Positions 25,891 to 34,569 of a stretch of 64,000 bases of DNA are shown piece after piece. Origin of the DNA: Streptomyces sp. TRM70350 (lineage in GTDB: Bacteria > Actinomycetota > Actinomycetes > Streptomycetales > Streptomycetaceae); contig NZ_JAHUXH010000003.1 in the NCBI RefSeq assembly GCF_019219825.1, positions 62,001 to 126,000 of the forward strand. Reading direction: 5' to 3'. Below the pieces are notes generated by a model that saw only the letters and a list, made by a program, of their open reading frames with translations, was not told where the DNA came from and did not search any database. Every line of letters begins with the position of its first letter. Position 1 is the first letter of the stretch. The translations under genes and the position numbers were made by a program.

Positions 25891-25908
25891 CCTATGGTTC
25901 ACCGTAGG
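25891..25908 (-). promoter_or_regulatory. Palindrome upstream of hmgA
   Basis: CCTATGGTTCACCGTAGG is symmetric at 14 of 18 positions and lies about 27 nt before the hmgA ATG, where a repressor would block transcription. The GntR downstream of hmgA is one possible binder; this is inference. Confidence 0.45.
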
Positions 25909-26040
25909 ATTGCGGTTGCCTCGGCGCAAGGGGAATGCTCGGCCTCGTCCCGGCCTCCTCTCGGCGGACGACGGAGGGCGGACGAGAACCAGACTCCAGG
26001 GGGATTCGAGGTGTCGTACCCGTGTTCTACGCTCCTGGGC

Positions 26041-26636
26041 ATGTCGTGGACGAGTCGATCTCGTGCCGCGCTCGCGGTCTGTGTCCTGGTGCTGGCCGGT
26101 GCCGCGGGCTGCGGCACCGGTGATGCGGGAGAGCGGAGGAACGGGGAGTCGCCGCCGGCGGTGGGCCGGTTGCTCGACGCCACCGACGAGGCCGGGCGGC
26201 CCTACCGCGAGGTGGGCGGCGAGGACGCGCCCGAGGTCGCAATCGAGGTGCAGCCCGACGCCTCCGGCACGGGGTGGGGCGTACGGCTGACCCTGCGCGA
26301 CTTCCACCTCTCACCGGCCGGTACGGCACCGAAGGCGTCGCCCGGCCGGGGCGTCGCCCGGCTCTTCCTGGACGGCCGACCCATCGCCGAACTGCGCACC
26401 CCCAGCACCACCTGGACGCCGGACTGGTCAAGCGCGGCACCCACCAGCTCACCGTGCGGCTGTACGCCGACGACGGCACCGTCTGGGCGGTCGACGGCGA
26501 GCCCGTCGAGTCCACGGCCGACATCACCGCGTCGGGGAGCGAGCCGAGCGTGCCGACGGCCACGATGAGTGCACCGGGCACGGAGGTGCGTACTGGGGGT
26601 GGAGGTTCACCCGATCCCGGCGGAAAGGCATCATGA
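26041..26636 (+). pseudogene. Lipoprotein gene with a one-base frameshift
   Basis: From ATG 26041 the protein begins MSWTSRSRAALAVCVLVLAG and has a lipobox LAGAAGC. It continues in frame to LFLDGRPIAELRT, then becomes meaningless. The sensible continuation, LVKRGTHQLTVRLYADDGTV..., is in the next frame and ends at 26636. Adding one C to the C5 run at 26399-26403 restores RTPQHHLDAGLVKRG. Either the gene is broken or the base is a sequencing error. The restored stop overlaps the TetR start by ATGA, which supports one original gene and coupling. Confidence 0.75.
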
Positions 26637-27250
26637 AGCCCGTGCCCCATCCCTCCATGCTCCGCCGCGCGCCCGTCCAGCGGCGCAGTGCCGAACGCCT
26701 GACCCGCATCCTCGATGCCTGCGCCGACCTCCTCGACGAGGTCGGCTACGACGCCCTGAGCACCCGCGCGGTGGCCGAGCGCGCCGGTGTGCCCATCGGC
26801 TCGGTGTACCGCTTCTTCGGCAACAAGCGGCAGATGGCCGACGCGCTCGCCCAGCGCAACCTGGAGCGCTACGCCGAGCGCGTCACCGAGCGTCTGCAGG
26901 GCGCGCGGCGCGGCGACTGGCGGGCCGCCATGGACGCCGTGCTGGACGAGTACCTCGCCATGAAGCGCACCGCGCCCGGCTTCTCCCTCGTCGACTTCGG
27001 CAACCAGATCCCCGTCGGCAGCCACCAGGCCGAACCCAACCACCGGGTCGCCGACCGGCTCACCGACCTCCTCGCGGACTACCTCACCCGCGAACCCGAC
27101 ACCGAACTGCGCCGCACCTTCCTGATCGCCGTGGAGACCGCGGACGCGCTGGTGCAGCTGGCGTTCCGGGTGGACCCGGAGGGGGACGCGGAGATCATCG
27201 CGGAGATGCGGGAGATGTTGCGGGCGTATCTGGGACGGGTGCTGGACTGA
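26633..27250 (+). CDS. TetR-family regulator
   Basis: A 205-residue protein from ATG 26633; ATG 26657 is possible. The HTH is RLTRILDACADLLDEVGYDALSTRAVAERAGVPIGSVYRFFGNK (residues ~23-65). The C-terminal ligand domain is unassigned, though GFSLVDFGNQIPVG is notable. The start overlaps the restored lipoprotein stop (ATGA). The next gene, a molybdopterin oxidoreductase, has an 18-bp palindrome in its upstream region that may be the operator. Confidence 0.9.
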   Translation: MKPVPHPSMLRRAPVQRRSAERLTRILDACADLLDEVGYDALSTRAVAERAGVPIGSVYRFFGNKRQMADALAQRNLERYAERVTERLQGARRGDWRAAMDAVLDEYLAMKRTAPGFSLVDFGNQIPVGSHQAEPNHRVADRLTDLLADYLTREPDTELRRTFLIAVETADALVQLAFRVDPEGDAEIIAEMREMLRAYLGRVLD

Positions 27251-27401
27251 CCCCTCCGCTCGGCATGCTCCTTCTGGGGCCTCGCTGACTGTGGTGCGTG
27301 CGGGTGTTCGCGGGGCCGTGTGTGCTGGTGTTCAAGGGGCCTGGCCCGGGGTGTGTGGCTCCCAAGGGAGGGGCGCATTCCTGCAAGGGACTCCCCTCCA
27401 T

Positions 27402-27419
27402 GCATACCGGTCGGTATGC
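27402..27419. promoter_or_regulatory. Palindromic operator before the molybdopterin oxidoreductase gene
   Basis: GCATACCGGTCGGTATGC has perfect 7-bp arms (GCATACC/GGTATGC) around GGTC. It lies 48 nt before the GTG start. ATACCG/CGGTAT half-sites are typical of TetR operators, and the TetR gene just upstream is the likely binder. Confidence 0.6.
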
Positions 27420-27466
27420 TCGACCCGTCCGCGCGTCATCGCCGTCGCCAGACCCCAGGAGGACCC

Positions 27467-29731
27467 GTGTCCCGCACCGCCCTGCGAATCTGCCCCCTGT
27501 GCGAGGCCACCTGCGGGCTGACGCTCACCATCGAGGGGACCCGGGTCACGGGGGCCCGCGGTGACCGTGACGACGTGTTCAGTCGGGGATTCATCTGCCC
27601 CAAGGGCGCCTCCTTCGGGGCCGTCGACGGCGACCCCGACCGGCTGCGCGGACCGCTCGTGCGCGAGGACGGGGAGTTGCGGGAGGCCAGTTGGGAGGAG
27701 GCGTTCGACGCCGTGGCGGCCGGGATACGGCCGGTCGTCGAGCGGTACGGGGCCCACTCCGTCGGCGTCGTCCTCGGCAACCCCAACGTGCACACCATGG
27801 CCGGCGCGCTGTATCCGCCCGTCCTGCTCGGCGCCCTCGGCACCCGCAGCGTGTTCACCGCGTCCACGGTCGACCAGATGCCCAAGCACGTCTCCAGCGG
27901 GCTGCTGTACGGCGATGCCAACGCCATTCCGGTGCCCGACCTCGATCACACGGACCATCTGCTGCTCATCGGCGCCAACCCGCTGGAGTCCAACGGCAGT
28001 CTGTGCACCGCCCCCGACTTCCCCGGCAAGCTGAAGGCCCTCAAGGCCCGCGGCGGCACGCTCACCGTGATCGACCCGCGCCGCACCCGCACCGCGAAAC
28101 TCGCCGACCGCCACATCGCCATCCGGCCCGGCACGGACGCCCTGCTGCTGGCGGCGATGGCGCACGTCCTCTTCGAGGAGGACCTGGTCGCGCTCGGCGA
28201 CCTCACGCCACACGTCGAGGGGGTGACCGAACTCCGGGAAGCGCTACGGGACTTCACTCCCGAAGCCGTAGCCGACGCCTGTGACGTCGACCCCGCCGTG
28301 ACACGCGCCCTCGCAGGGGAACTGGCCGCCGCCCCCACCGCCGCCGTCTACGGCCGCATCGGCAGCTGCACGGTCCCGCACGGCACACTCGCCAGCTGGC
28401 TCGTCGACGTCCTCAACATCCTCACCGGCAACCTCGACCGGCCCGGCGGCGCCCTCTTCCCCCAGGCCGCCACCGACAAGACGCCCCGCCCCGCCGGACC
28501 CGGCCGCGGCTTCGCGCTCGGGCGCTGGCGCTCCCGGGTGAGCAAACACCCGGAGGCGAAGGGCGAGGTGCCGCTCTCCGCGCTCGCCGAGGAGATCGAC
28601 ACCGCCACCGAGGAGGGCGAGCCGATCCGGGCACTGATCGCCATCGCCGCCAACCCGGTGCTGTCCGCACCCGACGGCGACCGGCTCGACAAGGCCCTCG
28701 ACTCGCTCGACTTCATGGTCAGCGTCGACCCCTACCTCAACGAGACCTCCCGCCACGCCCACGTCGTCCTGCCGCCGCCCCCGCCGTCCCAGAGCGCCCA
28801 CCACGACTTCGCCTTCAACACCCTCGCCGTGCGCAACCAGGTCCGCTACACCCGCCCCGCCGTCCCGCTGGAGCCGGGCCGGATGGCCGAGACCGAGATC
28901 CTCGCCCGGCTGATCCTGGCCGTCTCCGGCATGCACGGCGCCGACCCGGCCGCCGTCGACGCGATGGTCATCGACCAGACCCTCGGCAAGGCGGTCAAGG
29001 AGGCCCACTCACCCGTGCACGGCCGGGACCCGAGGGACCTCGCCGACCGGCTGACCGGCGACAACGGCCCCGAGCGGCGGCTCGACATGATGCTGCGCCT
29101 CGGCCCGTACGGCGACGGTTTCGGCGTACGACCGGACGGGCTGAACCTGGAGAAGCTCCTCGCGCATCCGCACGGCGTCGACCTCGGCCCGCTGCGGCCG
29201 CGGCTGCCGCAGCCGCTGAAGACGGTGAGCGGGAAGGTCGAGTTGCTGCCCCGCCCGATCGCCGACGATCTGCCGCGACTGAGGCAGGCCATGAGCGAGC
29301 GCGCCGACGGCCTCGTGCTCGTCGGCCGCCGCCATCTGCGATCGAACAACAGCTGGATGCACAACGTGCCCGCCCTGACCGGCGGCACCAACCGCTGCAC
29401 CCTGCACATCCACCCCGACGACGCCGAACGGCTCGGCGTACGCGACGGGGCGCCGGTACGCGTGAAGGGCGCCGGGGGAGAGGTGACGGCCCCGGCCGAG
29501 GTCACCGACGGTGTGCGGCCCGGCGTCGTCAGCCTGCCGCACGGCTGGGGCCACGACCGCCCCGGCACCCGCCTCAGGCACGCGGCCACCGACCCCGGCG
29601 TCAACGTCAACCAGCTCCTCGACGGCAGCCTGCTCGACCCGCTCTCCGGCAACGCGGTCCTCAACGGCGTTCCCGTGGAGATCTCCGCCGTGACCGAAAA
29701 GCTCACCGCGCTGACCTCAGCAAAGCTGTGA
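27467..29731 (+). CDS. Molybdopterin oxidoreductase, formate dehydrogenase/BisC superfamily
   Basis: A 754-residue protein from GTG 27467, with AGGAGG 6 nt upstream. The N-terminal [4Fe-4S] site uses Cys9, Cys12, Cys16 and Cys44 (RICPLCEATCGLTL...GFICPKG). Middle motifs include LLLIGANPLESNGSL and VIDPRRTRTAKLADRH. The C-terminal cofactor domain is LHIHPDDAERLGVRDGAPVRV and VVSLPHGWGHDR. No Tat signal is present, so it should be cytosolic. The residue at the Mo position is probably not Sec. Substrate is unknown and no electron-transfer partner gene is adjacent. A further open frame back to 27320 lacks a start context. Confidence 0.92.
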   Translation: MSRTALRICPLCEATCGLTLTIEGTRVTGARGDRDDVFSRGFICPKGASFGAVDGDPDRLRGPLVREDGELREASWEEAFDAVAAGIRPVVERYGAHSVGVVLGNPNVHTMAGALYPPVLLGALGTRSVFTASTVDQMPKHVSSGLLYGDANAIPVPDLDHTDHLLLIGANPLESNGSLCTAPDFPGKLKALKARGGTLTVIDPRRTRTAKLADRHIAIRPGTDALLLAAMAHVLFEEDLVALGDLTPHVEGVTELREALRDFTPEAVADACDVDPAVTRALAGELAAAPTAAVYGRIGSCTVPHGTLASWLVDVLNILTGNLDRPGGALFPQAATDKTPRPAGPGRGFALGRWRSRVSKHPEAKGEVPLSALAEEIDTATEEGEPIRALIAIAANPVLSAPDGDRLDKALDSLDFMVSVDPYLNETSRHAHVVLPPPPPSQSAHHDFAFNTLAVRNQVRYTRPAVPLEPGRMAETEILARLILAVSGMHGADPAAVDAMVIDQTLGKAVKEAHSPVHGRDPRDLADRLTGDNGPERRLDMMLRLGPYGDGFGVRPDGLNLEKLLAHPHGVDLGPLRPRLPQPLKTVSGKVELLPRPIADDLPRLRQAMSERADGLVLVGRRHLRSNNSWMHNVPALTGGTNRCTLHIHPDDAERLGVRDGAPVRVKGAGGEVTAPAEVTDGVRPGVVSLPHGWGHDRPGTRLRHAATDPGVNVNQLLDGSLLDPLSGNAVLNGVPVEISAVTEKLTALTSAKL

Positions 29732-29789
29732 CCAGCAGTTTTGCGCTTATTGCTCGCACGTCAACGTCTTGTTAACGCCGCTTGACGGG

Positions 29790-29844
29790 ACCTAACGTCG
29801 TCGCACCGCCGGCCCAGGTGGGAGTTCAAGGGCGAACGTTAGGT
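29790..29844. promoter_or_regulatory. Perfect 9-bp inverted repeat enclosing the citMHS leader
   Basis: ACCTAACGT (29790-29798) and ACGTTAGGT (29836-29844) are exact reverse complements separated by 37 nt and end 8 nt before the citMHS ATG. They could be two operator half-sites, or fold a leader hairpin that covers the ribosome site. A related TTAACG occurs at 29772. Confidence 0.55.
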
Positions 29845-29852
29845 ATCCACAC

Positions 29853-31253
29853 ATGCTGACCATCCTCGGCTTCGCCATGATCACGACCTTCCTGGTCCTG
29901 ATCATGATGAAGAAGATGTCGCCGATAGCGGCGCTCGTGCTCATCCCCGCACTGTTCTGTGTCTTCGTCGGCAAGGGCGCGCACCTCGGCGACTACGTCA
30001 TCGACGGAGTCTCCAGCCTCGCCCCCACCGCGGCGATGCTCATGTTCGCGATCGTCTACTTCGGTGTGATGATCGACGTCGGTCTGTTCGATCCGATCGT
30101 CCGGGGCATCCTGAAGTTCTGCAAGGCCGACCCGATGCGGATCGTCGTCGGTACGGCCCTGCTCGCCGGGATCGTCTCGCTGGACGGCGACGGCTCGACC
30201 ACCTTCATGATCACGGTCTCGGCGATGTACCCGCTGTACAAGCGCCTGAAGATGAGCCTGGTCATCCTGACCGGCGTCGCGGCCATGGCGAACGGCGTGA
30301 TGAACACCCTGCCGTGGGGCGGCCCGACCGCCCGCGCCGCCACCGCCCTGAAGCTGGACGCCGGCGACGTCTTCGTGCCGATGATCCCGGCCCTGGCCGT
30401 CGGTCTGCTCTTCGTGATCGTCCTCTCGTACGTCCTCGGTCTGCGCGAGCGCAAGCGGCTCGGCGTGCTGACGCTGGACGAGGTGCTGGTGGAGGAGAAG
30501 GAGAAGGAGACGGTCCTGGTCGCGAGCGGCTCCGGCACCGGCAAGGGCGCCGCGACCACCGGCGGTGCGGGCACCGGCACCGGCGCCGACGCCCCTGAGG
30601 ACGACGACGACTTCCAAGGCCTCGACCCCGACCGGCCCACCCTGCGCCCCAAGCTGTACTGGTTCAACGCGCTGCTCACGGTCGGCCTGCTCACCGCCAT
30701 GATCATGGAACTGCTGCCGATCCCGGTGCTGTTCCTGCTCGGCGCCGCCCTCGCGCTCACCGTCAACTTCCCCAACATCCCGGACCAGAAGGCCCGCCTC
30801 GCCGCGCACGCCGACAACGTCCTCAACGTCTCCGGCATGGTCTTCGCCGCCGCCGTCTTCACCGGCGTCCTGCAGGGCACCGGCATGGTCGACAGCATGG
30901 CCAAGTGGCTGGTCGACATCATCCCCGGCAGCATGGGCCCGCACATGGCCCTGGTCACCGGCGTACTGAGCCTCCCGCTCACCTACTTCATGTCCAACGA
31001 CGGCTTCTACTTCGGCATCCTGCCGGTCCTCGCCGAGGCCGGCGCGGCGCACGGCGTCACACCGCTGGAGATGGCCCGCGCCTCGCTGGTCGGCCAGCCG
31101 CTGCACATGTCCAGCCCGCTGGTCCCGGCCGTGTACGTGCTGGTCGGTATGGCGAAGGTCGAGTTCGGCGACCACACGCGGTTCGTGGTGAAGTACGCGG
31201 CCATGACCTGCCTGGTGATTCTCGGCGCCGGAATCCTGTTCGGCATCATCTGA
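29853..31253 (+). CDS. CitMHS-family metal-citrate transporter
   Basis: A 466-residue membrane protein with ~12 hydrophobic segments. It begins MLTILGFAMITTFLVLIMMKKMSPIAALVLIP, and contains VSLDGDGSTTFMITVSAMYPLY and MANGVMNTLPWGGPTARAATAL, both characteristic of CitMHS. A polar Gly/Thr- and Asp-rich loop (~210-255) sits mid-protein. Characterised members move citrate complexed with divalent metal or, in S. coelicolor, Fe3+. Transport is driven by protons. The gene is followed by decayed genes, so it is now monocistronic. Confidence 0.92.
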   Translation: MLTILGFAMITTFLVLIMMKKMSPIAALVLIPALFCVFVGKGAHLGDYVIDGVSSLAPTAAMLMFAIVYFGVMIDVGLFDPIVRGILKFCKADPMRIVVGTALLAGIVSLDGDGSTTFMITVSAMYPLYKRLKMSLVILTGVAAMANGVMNTLPWGGPTARAATALKLDAGDVFVPMIPALAVGLLFVIVLSYVLGLRERKRLGVLTLDEVLVEEKEKETVLVASGSGTGKGAATTGGAGTGTGADAPEDDDDFQGLDPDRPTLRPKLYWFNALLTVGLLTAMIMELLPIPVLFLLGAALALTVNFPNIPDQKARLAAHADNVLNVSGMVFAAAVFTGVLQGTGMVDSMAKWLVDIIPGSMGPHMALVTGVLSLPLTYFMSNDGFYFGILPVLAEAGAAHGVTPLEMARASLVGQPLHMSSPLVPAVYVLVGMAKVEFGDHTRFVVKYAAMTCLVILGAGILFGII

Positions 31254-31290
31254 CGTATCCGGCGACGATTCCTTCAGGGGGTACACGACC

Positions 31291-31985
31291 ATGGGGCCGG
31301 GTGGGAACCGCGGCTGGCTGCTCCGCCTCGTCATCGCCTTCAGCTTCGCGCAGGGGGCGGTGTCGATGGCCCGGCCCGCCGTCTCCTACCGGGCCCCGCG
31401 CTGGGCGCGGACGAACGGGCGGTCGGTGTGATCGCGGGGGTGTACGCCCTGCTCCCGCTGTTCGCCGCCGTCCCCCTGGGCCGCCGTACCGGCCACGGCC
31501 GCTGCGCACCCTGCTGCCCGCCGATGTCGTCCTCATATCCGGCGGCTGCGCGCTCAGCGGCCTCGTCGACTCCCTGTAGGCGATGGCGATCTGGAGCGGC
31601 GTGATGGGCCTCGGCCACCTCAGCTTCGTCATCGGCGCCCAGTCCCTGGTCGCCCGCCAGTCCGCCCCGCACGAACAGGACCGCAACTTCGGCCACTTCA
31701 CCATCGGCGCCTCGCTCGGCCAGCTGGTCGGCCCGATCGCGGCCGGTGCGCTGATCGGCGGCCACGACATGGCGGGCGGCAGCGCACTCGCCCTGCTCGT
31801 CGCGGGCGGGGGCGCCGCGGTCGCGTTCACGTCGCTGTGGCGCATAGAGGATCGCCGTACGACGCCCAAGTCCGCGACGCCGCAAGGCGACCGCGTCCCC
31901 GTGTGGGGCATCCTGCGAGCCCGGGGAGTGCCCGGCGGCATCCTCGTCAGCCTCTCCGTGCTGTCCGCGACGGATGTCCTCACCG
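31291..31985 (+). pseudogene. Decayed MFS transporter
   Basis: Starts plausibly at ATG 31291 (MGPGGNRGWLLRLVIAFSFAQ). Pieces of one MFS protein appear in three frames: AVGVIAGVYALLPLFAAVPL, then ADVVLISGGCALSGLVDSL followed by an in-frame TAG at about 31577, then AMAIWSGVMGLGHLSFVIGA and onward to SVLSATDVLTA. At least two frameshifts and one nonsense codon are needed to explain it. Similarity ends at about 31985, where AhpD-like sequence begins. Confidence 0.7.
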
Positions 31986-32236
31986 CGGCTGCACAACGTG
32001 GTCGCGTGGCGCGAGACGCCCTTCTGCACCGATGAGGAGCGGGCTGCCCTCGCCCTGACCGAGGCCGCACCCGGCTCCAGGACGGCGCACCGGGCGTGAC
32101 CGACGGGATCTGGGACGCCGCCGCCGACCACTTCAGCGAGGAGCAGCTGGGCGCGATCATCCTGGAGATCGCGATGACCAACTTCTTCAACCGGATCAAC
32201 CGCATGGTCCGGGAGCAGGCCGGCAAGACCTGGTAA
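31986..32236 (+). pseudogene. Truncated, frameshifted carboxymuconolactone decarboxylase/AhpD-like gene
   Basis: Only the C-terminal part remains: RLHNVVAWRETPFCTDEERA then ALALTEAA, a one-base loss near 32069, then RLQDGAPGVTDGIWDAAADH and on to the stop at 32234-32236. The conserved catalytic CxxH half is missing. It is joined directly to the MFS remnant, so one deletion probably removed both the MFS C-terminus and the AhpD N-terminus. Confidence 0.65.
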
Positions 32237-32597
32237 GCCGGGCGGGGCGTCATCCCCCGGAGGCCGCGCATTCCTAACGTCCAGGAAGAAGCGGTGCCCG
32301 GAGAAACAGGTCTGTCCGGACCGGCAGCGGCGTTTCGCAGGGTTCCGGCTCGCAGGGTGAGGCGGCGCCTCGTGGCGGTTGGGCTTGCGGCCGGGAGCTG
32401 CGCTCTGTGATGGGCGACCCCGGGCGGGGCGCGGCCCTTCGTGCCGCCCCGTTCGCAGGCCGGAGCGACCGCCCGGCCCCACCGCACGCCTCCGCCCACC
32501 CCGAATGCGCCCCCTGCGCTCCCGTACGGCCGACGGATTCCGGTCCTTCGGCGCGGCCGCCGCATCCCCTGGCCCCGGGCCCGGTAAGGGATGGGGC
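32237..32597. other. 361-nt stretch without a recognised gene
   Basis: No supported coding frame, RNA gene or clear hairpin with T-run was found. The end of the stretch carries AAGGGATGGGG, the ribosome-site region of the next gene. Confidence 0.5.
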
Positions 32598-33056
32598 ATG
32601 ACTCTTCGACTCACCCGCACCCGCGTCGCCTTGGCGACCGCCACCGCTCTGCTCGCCGTCGGGGCGCCCACCGCGTACGCCACCCTCGGGGCGGAGACCA
32701 CCGCCGCTCCCACGCCAGTGCGCGGCGAGCCGTACGCCGAGACCCGGCTTCTCTTCGGCACCGCGCGGCCCGATGGCGGACCGGCGGTCACGGACCGGCA
32801 GTTCATGGCCTTCGTCGACAAGGAGGTGACGCCGGACTTCCCGGACGGGCTGACCGTGCAGAGCGGGCGCGGGCAGTGGCGGGACGCGAGCGGCACGATC
32901 GAGAAGGAGCGGTCGTACGAGCTGATCCTGCTCTATCCGGTGGGCGAGGCGGCGGCCAGGGACCGGAAGATCGAGGAGATCCGCCGGGACTACGAGAAGG
33001 CCTTCGGACAGGAGTCGGTCGGGCGCGTGGACGATCAAGTGCGGGTCGACTTCTGA
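32598..33056 (+). CDS. Secreted DUF3574-like protein
   Basis: A 152-residue protein from ATG 32598. A Sec signal ([27 protein letters not shown]) precedes a small domain: [42 protein letters not shown] and [30 protein letters not shown]. This matches the DUF3574 pattern as I remember it; the function is unknown. It stands alone, between the decayed MFS region and the ALDH operon. Confidence 0.75.
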   Translation: MTLRLTRTRVALATATALLAVGAPTAYATLGAETTAAPTPVRGEPYAETRLLFGTARPDGGPAVTDRQFMAFVDKEVTPDFPDGLTVQSGRGQWRDASGTIEKERSYELILLYPVGEAAARDRKIEEIRRDYEKAFGQESVGRVDDQVRVDF

Positions 33057-33104
33057 GCCGGTCGGCGGCGTTGCCGTACCCTCTCGGCGGACCCTGGCGC
33101 GCAA

Positions 33105-33123
33105 AAACTATCGCCGCTAGTTT
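33105..33123. promoter_or_regulatory. Inverted repeat before the aldehyde dehydrogenase operon
   Basis: AAACTA and TAGTTT form perfect 6-bp arms around 7 nt (TCGCCGC), 43 nt before the ALDH start. It is A/T-rich against its surroundings and is a candidate operator. Confidence 0.45.
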
Positions 33124-33166
33124 GGGTGCCGACGTATGGACGACGCCGCAGTTCGGGAGGTGGGCC

Positions 33167-34555
33167 ATGAAGGCCCGGGACGGGATGTACATCGACGGTG
33201 CCTGGCGCCCCGCCGCAGGCCAGGACGGGATCGAGGTCGTGAACCCGGCCGACGAGGAGGTCATCGGCCGGGTTCCCGCGGGCACCGCCGAGGACGTGGA
33301 CCGGGCCGTGCGGGCCGCCCGCGCCGCCCTTCCGGCCTGGTCCGCGACACCGCCCGCCGAGCGGGCCGCGCGCCTGGCCGCCCTGCGGGACGTGCTGGCC
33401 GCCCGCAAGGACGAGATCGCCGGGACGATCACCGCCGAGCTGGGTTCGCCGTTGCCCTTCTCGCAGGCGGTGCACATGGGCGCGCCGATCGTGGTCGCGG
33501 GCTCGTACGCCGAGCTGGCCGCGACGTACGCGTTCGAGGAGAAGATCGGCAACTCGACCGTCTACCAGGAGCCGGTCGGCGTGGTCGGCGCGATCACGCC
33601 GTGGAACTACCCCCTGCACCAGATCGTCGCCAAGGCCGCCCCGGCCCTCGCCGCGGGCTGCACGGTCGTCCTGAAGCCCGCCGAGGACACCCCGCTGACC
33701 GCGCAGGCCTTCGCGGAGGCCGTGCACGAGGCGGGCTTCCCGGCCGGTGTCTTCAACCTGGTCACCGGCCTCGGCCCGGTGGCCGGGCAGGCGCTCGCCG
33801 AGCATCCCGGGGTCGACATGGTGTCCTTCACCGGCTCCACGGCGGTCGGCGGGCAGATCGCCGCCACCGCCGGAGCCGCGGTGAAGAAGGTCGCCCTGGA
33901 ACTGGGCGGCAAGTCCGCCAACGTCATCCTGCCCAGCGCCGACCTGGCCAGGGCGGTGGGCGTCGGCGTCGCCAACGTGATGGCCAACTCCGGGCAGACG
34001 TGCAGCGCGTGGACCCGGATGCTGGTGCACTCCGCGCAGTACACCGCCGCCGTCGAGCTGGCCGTCGCCGCGGCCGCCAAGTACGGCGACCGCATCGGGC
34101 CCCTCGTGAACGCCCGGCAGCGGGACCGGGTGCGCGGCTACGTCGAGAAGGGCGTGGCCGAGGGCGCCCGGCTGGTCGCGGGCGGCGTGGAATCCCCGCG
34201 TGAGCGTGGCTACTTCGTCAGCCCCACCGTCTTCGCGGACGTCACGCCGGAGATGACCATCGCCCAGGAGGAGATCTTCGGGCCGGTCCTGTCGATCCTG
34301 CGGTACGAGGACGAGGACGACGCCCTGCGGATCGCAAACGGCACCGCGTACGGGCTCGCCGGCGCGGTCTGGGCGGGCGACGAGGCCGAGGCGGTGGCCT
34401 TCGCGCGCCGGATGGAGACCGGCCAGGTCGACATCAACGGCGGCCGCTTCAACCCGCTCGCGCCCTTCGGCGGGTACAAGCAGTCGGGCGTGGGCCGGGA
34501 ACTCGGCGTGCACGGCCTGGCCGAGTACCTCCAGACCAAGTCCCTCCAGTTCTAA
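33167..34555 (+). CDS. NAD(P)-dependent aldehyde dehydrogenase
   Basis: A 462-residue protein from ATG 33167, preceded by GGGAGG. Motifs are TPWNYPLHQ (substrate/NAD entry), [20 protein letters not shown] with the general-base Glu, and [10 protein letters not shown] with catalytic Cys279. [15 protein letters not shown] closes the domain. It oxidises an unspecified aldehyde to the acid. The ADH gene follows after 14 nt and an MFS carrier follows that, so uptake, alcohol oxidation and aldehyde oxidation may be one pathway. Confidence 0.93.
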   Translation: MKARDGMYIDGAWRPAAGQDGIEVVNPADEEVIGRVPAGTAEDVDRAVRAARAALPAWSATPPAERAARLAALRDVLAARKDEIAGTITAELGSPLPFSQAVHMGAPIVVAGSYAELAATYAFEEKIGNSTVYQEPVGVVGAITPWNYPLHQIVAKAAPALAAGCTVVLKPAEDTPLTAQAFAEAVHEAGFPAGVFNLVTGLGPVAGQALAEHPGVDMVSFTGSTAVGGQIAATAGAAVKKVALELGGKSANVILPSADLARAVGVGVANVMANSGQTCSAWTRMLVHSAQYTAAVELAVAAAAKYGDRIGPLVNARQRDRVRGYVEKGVAEGARLVAGGVESPRERGYFVSPTVFADVTPEMTIAQEEIFGPVLSILRYEDEDDALRIANGTAYGLAGAVWAGDEAEAVAFARRMETGQVDINGGRFNPLAPFGGYKQSGVGRELGVHGLAEYLQTKSLQF

Positions 34556-34569
34556 GGGAGTTCACTGCC

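Noticed and set aside
29826..31334. 502-residue minus-strand frame
   Set aside because: It is antisense to CitMHS, with Gln/Arg/Asp-rich nonsense composition.
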